Origin: Wyeomyia smithii
Lineage: Eukaryota; Arthropoda; Insecta; Diptera; Culicidae
NCBI RefSeq assembly: GCF_029784165.1
Contig: NC_073696.1
Location: forward strand, 247,313,971 to 247,377,970
Direction of reading: 5' to 3'
DNA length: 64,000 bases
Below the pieces are notes generated by a model. That model was not told the DNA's origin. It ran no database searches and saw only the letters and a list, made by a program, of their open reading frames with translations. Below are positions 57,936 to 64,000 of this stretch, piece after piece (position 1 is the stretch's first letter; each line of letters begins with the position of its first letter). The translations under genes and the position numbers were made by a program.

Positions 57936-60900
57936 TTTCAACGCAAAATTAAATACCTTATTCACCTACCAAGAATTGCCGACCACGGAACGCACGTCAT
58001 ACCGCATTATGGAAGCCCCTGAGCCACCCGACGCAGTCGACAATTACCGTTCGTCCTCGTTTACAGCAGTCTGTTCCGGCCATCCATGTCGTTCCGTTCC
58101 TGTGTTCGGAATTGGTGAGGGGGCTATCCAACTTGCTCGCTCAGGCAAGTATAATTTAACTAGAGCTTCTTCGTGTCCTGAGTTCCTTCCCATTTGCAGT
58201 GCTGCTTCATCTTTTTACTCTCAAGTCTCGGTGACCGATAGAAGGACTATGCAATTCGCACGCTCAGTGCCATTTAGCGACAAAATTTCCACTACTACGT
58301 CATCAAGCTTCTCTACTTCTACCTGCCGGATACTGGGACGCAACAAAGTTGGCATTATGGAAACCCCTGAGCCCCCCTCCACTGTCGAGCCACTGCAACC
58401 TGCGATCATCAGCCGTCCCGGTCCAGTGCGTATTTGGCTGTATCGTCATAACTGAGTCTTGGCTCGATTCGCAAATTCCCTCTGTCCAATTATTTGGGAG
58501 TGATTATACCGTTTATCGGACTGACCGATGATCGAGGAGCAGCACAAAGGCAAGGGGTGGCGGAGTTATTATTGCTGTTCGGCGCTCTTTGTCATTAGCA
58601 TTGCTAGTTGAAGCCTCAGATGAGTCGCTTGAGCAGTTATGGGTTACGATCATGAATGGCGAGTCAAATTTTGTAATCGGTGCTATTTATACCCCACCTA
58701 ATTTGCGGAATGAAGTGGATGTTATTGATCGCCATATCGCATCTGTTGAAAAAGCTGTTACTTCGATTGGTATTAACGACGATCTTCTTCTGTTTGGAGA
58801 CTAAAACCGATCTGGTTTAACCTGGGCTGTGCAGCCAACGACCAATTACCTAGTAGTCGACGCTTTGCGATCATCTGTTAACATCGGCAGTTCTCGTTTG
58901 TTAGACGGCATGGCTTTTCACAGTATGCACCAGATCAATTCTGTCTGTAACCCGAGTGGTAGGTATCTGATCTTCGCTAACTTGCATGTTTTGCCAGCGT
59001 GCTCAGTCACCACTGCTCCTGCTCCCCTCTGTAATTTTGACGTCCATCACCCACCAATAATGGTCACCGTCAACAAACCTGTTAAAACAAAGTTCATAGA
59101 TGAGTTCGATCCTAATAGTTTTAACTCTCGACGAGGAAATTATGATGCTATCAATTTAGCACTGAGAGATATCGACTGGACCTCTTTCAACCGATTTAGG
59201 CCTGTGGACGAAGCCGTGTCATATTTCACCGATATAATCCAGGATCTTATACTTCAGCATGTTCCAAAAGTTCGTCCTCGTCCGAAACCTATTTGGGGAA
59301 ACAGGCAACTTACTAGACTTAACCGCACTCGTAAATCAACCTTGCGTGCCTATCAAAGGAATAGAAACCCTGTTAATCGCATCCGCTTTATTTGTGCTAG
59401 CCGGTCTTACAAGGCCCTGAACAAAAGTCTGTATGCGGCATTTGTACGTAAAGCCGAATATAACCTACGTTTGAACCCGAAAAGCTTCTGGATGTTTGTA
59501 AATACGAAACGTAAGGAGGAAGGCTTACCTTCCACTATGTTTTTGCTCAACAGTGAAGCGTCTACGAATCGTAACAAATGCGACCTGTTTGCTGAGCACT
59601 TTTCAAACGTCTTCAATAGCGGATGCGCTTCACCTGACGTCATTTCCGCAGCTTTGTCTCTGGTTCCCGATGATGTACTCAGTGTTGGTACGTTTTTAAT
59701 TACCCCAGACGAAGTTGCTAACGCTACCTGCAGTCTGAAACAGTCATTCTCCCCTGGACCAGATGGTATTCCTGCTATTGTTTTGAAAGAATGCATCGAA
59801 AATTTAAAATTTCCGCTAACTGCAATCTTGAACCTTTCTTCGCAAAATCATCAATATCCCCGTAGATGGAAGGAATCGTTTATGTTCCCGGTATTTAAGA
59901 AAGGCGATAAACGAAATATTGAACATTACCGCGGAATCTCTTGCTTGTGCGCTTGCTCGAAAGTTTTTGAATCAATTGTTCATCATCATCTTATGTTCAG
60001 CGTAAAAAAATATATTTCTACTGCGCAGCATGGGTTTTATCCTGGCAGATCTGTATCTACAAACTTACTGGAGTTTACTTCATTCTGTCTTCGTGACATG
60101 GAACAGAGTCTTCGAATCGATGCCATCTACACGGATTTGAAAGCTACCTTTGATCGTGTTGATCATGGGTTACTTTGTGCCGAATGTTATAAGCTCGGAG
60201 TCGCCGCTGGAATGGTTGAATGGTTGAACTCATGTCTACGCCATCGTAAGATTGCTGTTAAGTTGGGTACATCGCAATCTACTTGGTTTAGTAACAGTTC
60301 CGGTGTGCCTCAAGGCAGCATACTGGGCCGCTGCTCTTCTCACTGTTCATCAATGATGTCACTCGGATTTTACCACCTGGTACACGACTGCTCTACGCGG
60401 ATGATACTAAGATTTTTCACCTTATTGAAACACTTGAGGATTGCAGCAGGCTTTAAGAGCTTATCGATTTGTTTGATGACTGGTGTAATCGCAACTTCAT
60501 GTTGATAAGCGTCCCAAAGTGTACCGTGATCAGCTTCCAGCGTAAAAAACAGCCCTTGTTATTTGATTATTCCATCGATGGAACAGCTCTGCAACGAAGC
60601 GAAGTTGTCACTGATTTAGTAATCTCATTAGACACGCAAATGACGTTCAGACAGCACTACTCGACAATTATAGATAAAGCCAATCGTCAACTTGGCTTGA
60701 TTTATAGGATCGGAAAGGAGTTTGAAGACCCAGGCACTTTCCGCACACTCTACTGCTCTTTGGTACGGTCGATCCTGGAACCTGCATGTGTTGTATGGGA
60801 TCCATACTATGATCATTGGATTCAACGAACTGAGCGCATTCAAAAGCACTTCATACGAAGGATTTGTCTCTCATTACCCTGGAGTAATCCTGATAATCTG

Positions 60901-61170
60901 CCGCCCTACGAAAACCTCTGTTTATTGATTGGTATCGCACCTCTTGAACAACGACGCAAGGATATCATGGCTAGAACAGCACACAAAATTTTGAAAAGTG
61001 GATATGATTGCCCAGCTCTTCTGACTATGCTGCAACTGCACTGCCCTCTTCGCCCGCAACGCCATCAGCGACTATTGCAGTTAAATGCGCACCGCACGAA
61101 CTATGGCCTTCATAAACCTATTCGTCGAATGGCTTTAGGTTATAATCTTAACGATAATTTTAATTTTTAA
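57936..61170 (+). pseudogene. ORF2 of the CR1/Jockey-type retrotransposon (endonuclease plus RT), inactivated
   Basis: The N-terminal leader 57976-58455 repeats a MEAPEPPDAV / METPEPPSTV motif. After a frameshift near 58430 the APE-type endonuclease begins (TESWLDSQIP, VYRTDR), with stops at 58529-58531 and, inside the catalytic GD-x-N motif, at 58802-58804. A 558-codon frame to 60505 holds the linker and RT: SPGPDGIPAIVLKEC, FKKGDKRNIEHYRGISCL, AQHGFYPGRSVSTNLLEF, YTDLKATFDRVDH, SGVPQGSILG. A one-base loss near 60330 shifts to the frame with YADD (60394-60405), which has a stop at 60454-60456 and then continues to 61170 (DDWCNRNFMLISVPKC, ANRQLGLIYRIGKEF, LVRSILEPACVVW). At least three stops and two frameshifts make it dead. 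Confidence 0.92.
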
Positions 61171-61404
61171 TGTTAGTTTAACTATTTTACATTGTAAGTG
61201 TTGTCCTATTGTACGATTTATGTTTGACTTGTAACTACTGCTATGTATTTGTGCGAAAAAGATGTTGGGTTTTTATGCCGGCTTGAAATCTGGTTCTCGC
61301 GCATATCAAGGTGGCGTTTTCCAGCCACAAACCCTCTATTAGTATAACTTCATTAAGACTACAAGTCGGATGAACAGAAAATTAATAATAATAATAATAA
61401 TAAT
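61171..61404 (+). mobile_element. 3' end of the CR1/Jockey-type element with (ATA)n tail
   Basis: The 3' untranslated part ends GATGAACAGAAAATTA and then a run of ATA repeats at 61384-61404, the simple-repeat tail typical of this group rather than poly-A. No clear target duplication could be matched to the 5' side. Confidence 0.7.
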
Positions 61405-62795
61405 CTCACAGAGTTACTTTTAATACCAACAGTTAGAGAATGCAAATTCGTTCTAACTTGGAATACATGTTTCCTATACAACGAAGGTGGACAACCATGT
61501 AGGTTTCGAAATCTAAGGAGAGAGTTTTATTTGTGAAGAAGCTGAGATTTTTCAATTTTTCGATGAATATGAGTATTTTCAGACCCTGGGTCATGTCTGG
61601 AAACCGAAGGTTAAGGTCCAGAGACCAAATCATGATTTTCGACGCCAGCTTCATAGCCTAGACTGTGACGGTTTCTGGGAAGCTAAGTAAAAGTTCAAAA
61701 CCTTTCAATATTGTAATTTTGGAACCAGGAATGAATAGGAAATCGGGGTCCGATGCCACATTGAATTTCGAAAAGGCAACATGCGGTTTTTGGAAATCTA
61801 AGAAAGTTGATCATGTACTCTGCAAAATCAGAATTATATCTAAAGACCAAATATCGACATTCGACACTATTTTTAATACCTAGATTCAAGTTTGTGAAAA
61901 ATGGATATAATTGAGGAAATTGTTCTGAAAAATGCTACCCGATGTAATTATTACTAGAACCGATCTGACACGGCGGTTAATGGTATTTGCGAATCCGTGT
62001 AAAACTAAGAAAATGTTGAAACACTTCCAAACTTTGATATTTATAGGTGCCCAGAAATTGAGAGTTGGTGTTCAAAACCATTTTGATATCAAAAACGCCG
62101 ACTTTCTGTTTCTTGAAAACTGTGAAAATCTGCAGAAAATATTCAAATATTTTCCAATATTAATTTTTCCAGAACCAGAACGTATGAAACTGAAACGTTG
62201 TTTCGAACCTGGTGATTTCTAGTCGTTAGAAAGCTTAATCGATGTTCTCACAAGCTGGATGACTCCTAGAGGCTGACGAATAATGTCCGGATATTGATAA
62301 GGATGGTAAGTAAATGCTCCCATTTCCAACCAAACTAATCCATTCCAAATTACGTTCCCATAATTACACCCGTTGTTTCCATCGATGACTGTTGGACATT
62401 TTTTAACTTTATTCTATACAAAAACGGCGTGCAGATTTTGTGGTGTGTACATTTTACCTGGATACGAAACTTAAAATTTAGAGTCAATTAACCTATTGTG
62501 AACCCCTTTCTTAAGTGGACCACTCCATATTCTCTTAACATTAATCGGAATAAGTAGGTTTCTAGTGATTCTAATACAGATTGCCTGGATTTTGGAGTTC
62601 GGTCACCATATAATTTTATTTTCACTGGATAGTTGATCACCGAAAAGAATCAACTATTCGAGAAAATAAAATACTCTTACGCCTACAACTTCTGCAAACT
62701 ACTGCGAAATTTGGAGCCACTCATTAAAAATCACATCCATTTTTCTTCGATTCAATAGAGTTCCGTCGATATCAACCAATAAATGACGGTGAAAA
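61405..62795. other. Degenerate repeat-like DNA, no gene
   Basis: Words such as TTTTTGGAAATCTAAGAAAG, TTTCTTGAAAAC and TTTTGGAACCAGGAATGA recur loosely and recall the repeat family at 41.7 and 55.4 kb. Short open frames only. Confidence 0.4.
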
Positions 62796-62797
62796 CT

Positions 62798-62973
62798 AGT
62801 GTTCGACATCGGACCGGGTAGGGTCCGGTAAAAGTCCGGTCCGGTCCAGTCCGAAGTCCGATCGGACCGGAACCTTTAAAGTCCGATTATTTTCCGGACC
62901 GGACCGGAACGGAGCCATCCGGACTTTGGAACGGACCGGGTAATGCTTTCCGGACCCCGGACATTTTCGCTGA
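62798..62973. mobile_element. Probable hAT-like MITE with GGACCGGACC motifs
   Basis: TAGTGTTCGACATCGGACCG at the left and, read inversely, CAGCGAAAATGTCCGGGGTC at the right enclose dense repeats of GGTCCGGT and its complement ACCGGACC. The 8-bp flanks do not match well (the right flank is poly-A), so ends are approximate. Confidence 0.5.
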
Positions 62974-63076
62974 AAAAAAAAAATATTATTCAATTTAGGT
63001 CATAGAACGCAGCAAGTCATTCTTTTTGATTTTCTTTGCCGCTTTTATTACTGTCAACCCATATGGCCTTGTTCGC
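62974..63076. other. Spacer
   Basis: A poly-A run followed by AT-rich DNA; nothing recognised. Confidence 0.4.
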
Positions 63077-63084
63077 CTTTTTAA

Positions 63085-63521
63085 TAGTGCTGTGACTTTT
63101 AACCGGATATATTCGTGATCCGGTTATTCGAAGGTCGGATCACGGATGGGTGAACGAATACTATTCGGATGACCGGATATCCGGATACGGATAATCGAAT
63201 AGTCGGAAATTCGGATATCCGGATATTTACTATTCGGATATCCGCAATTTTTTTCCTGACTTTTAAAGCCCATTCAACTAAAACGTAACGCGAAAAATGG
63301 CTTCTCACACAATTTTCCATCTCCTCGAAAGTAATTATTTACATGATTCTCATTAAACTATGGTCGGATACAAAATCCGGATATCCGGATATCCGTCTAT
63401 CCGAAAATCCGGAAATCCTGTCGGATAATATCCGGATAACTGATTGTTCCGGATTTTGCATATTTGTCGGATATCCGAGGTTGGATATCCGGATATTTTA
63501 ATCCGGATAGTCCCAGCACTA
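63085..63521. mobile_element. hAT-type MITE built of GGATATCCGG palindromes, perfect 8-bp target duplication
   Basis: Inverted ends TAGTGCTGTGACT (63085) and TAGTGCTGGGACTATCCGG (read inversely from 63521) are flanked by the perfect direct repeat CTTTTTAA (63077-63084 and 63522-63529). Both subterminal regions (63100-63245 and 63370-63512) are filled with CCGGATATCCGGATA-type words, themselves palindromic. The central 120 bases are unique. No coding capacity. The open frame on the minus strand at 63099-63320 translates the repeats and is not a gene. Confidence 0.92.
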
Positions 63522-63529
63522 CTTTTTAA

Positions 63530-64000
63530 CATGTAACATATGCTTTAATTAATCACATGGTTCTTATAATATTAGAAAGACATTGACTGTTACATTTTTT
63601 TGCTATTTTAATGTTGCTCCTGCTATCACTTCGAAACTAGTGAACAACTGATAGACTCGCACAACTTGTTCTGAGTTTGTGCTTAATTGAATGCCATCGG
63701 CATACATGCTTAATCAGTTTAAGGGGTTATAAACCTTTTAAGTTTTCAAAAAACCGAAAAAAAATTTATTGTATTATCTTCAAATACAACATCTTGAGAA
63801 CATTTTCACAGATTTTCATAAGGATCTGAGCAATAGGAAGAAAGTTAGAGCGATTTGCAGCGCGCCTCGCCACGGCCGCATAAGCTAAACTTGAAACTTT
63901 ACACGCGATTATCTCGGAATAGTGATTTCCGAAAAATGACTTTGCCGTGATCCTGATTGCGGGAAAACTACTGAACCGATTACCTTCATCTTTTTTTTTA
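63530..64000. other. No gene seen
   Basis: AT-rich DNA up to the window edge. No repeat ends or open frames worth calling. Confidence 0.45.

Noticed and set aside
63099..63320. 73-codon minus-strand frame rich in Ile, Arg and Ser
   Set aside because: Translation of the CCGGATATCC repeats of a MITE.
1..64000. Endogenous viral element, CRISPR array or bacterial insertion
   Set aside because: No frame resembled viral replicase or nucleoprotein genes, and there are no regularly spaced identical repeats or prokaryotic gene clusters.

Overview
The window reads as a stretch of a dipteran genome, most likely a culicine mosquito. The evidence is two relics of DD37E-type Tc1/mariner transposases (a lineage well known from mosquitoes), an R1-clade retrotransposon, a CR1/Jockey-type retrotransposon, a BEL/Pao fragment, a tRNA-derived SINE and many short inverted-repeat elements, all in AT-rich, intron-like DNA. 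The species cannot be fixed from the sequence alone. There is no operon, phage or CRISPR array.

Only one host gene is supported, on the minus strand. Its exons are at 35458-35674 (hydrophobic signal-peptide-like core plus a charged linker), 34901-35067 (Ala/Gly/Gln-rich) and 27-140 (Ala/Tyr/Val-rich, cuticular-protein-like). Splice sites and phases match (1/1, then 0/0). If they are one gene, 141-34900 is a 34.8 kb intron, the start codon lies in an unseen exon upstream (above 35674), and the gene continues past the left edge. Almost everything else would then be intronic transposon debris.

Left part (0-27 kb): a TA-flanked inverted-repeat element (3015-3941); a TA-flanked MITE carrying a SINE (6295-7602, SINE 6740-7112); hAT-like elements at 8168-8538 and 10413-13305, the latter with an 8-bp target duplication and splitting an older open frame; opposed DD37E relics at 14.1-15.9 kb, one split by a hAT MITE; a 1.24 kb fold-back palindrome (21418-22658); a second TA-flanked MITE; a pipsqueak-type HTH relic; and a second SINE copy.

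Middle part (27-43 kb): a dead R1 retrotransposon (27865-31380, minus) interrupted in its endonuclease domain by a 1572-bp fold-back palindrome (29329-30900) with a 4-bp target duplication; the host exons; and two direct copies (37050-38846 and 39412-41256) of an element with GACGTAGGACTACGTC-type ends.

Right part (43-64 kb): a nested stack in which a hAT transposase relic (43428-46125) holds a TAA-flanked element (44173-45794) that holds a CCCGGG-rich element (44502-45604); a BEL/Pao pol relic (47600-49600, minus); a tandem array of about 142-bp units (56190-56745); a broken CR1/Jockey-type element (57141-61404); and a hAT MITE made of GGATATCC palindromes with a perfect 8-bp target duplication (63085-63521).

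Nothing here is an intact multi-gene system. The most informative content is the nesting: several insertions can be dated relative to one another because removing the insert plus one target copy rejoins a reading frame. A second theme is that several unrelated hAT-like elements have ends built from different self-complementary short motifs.
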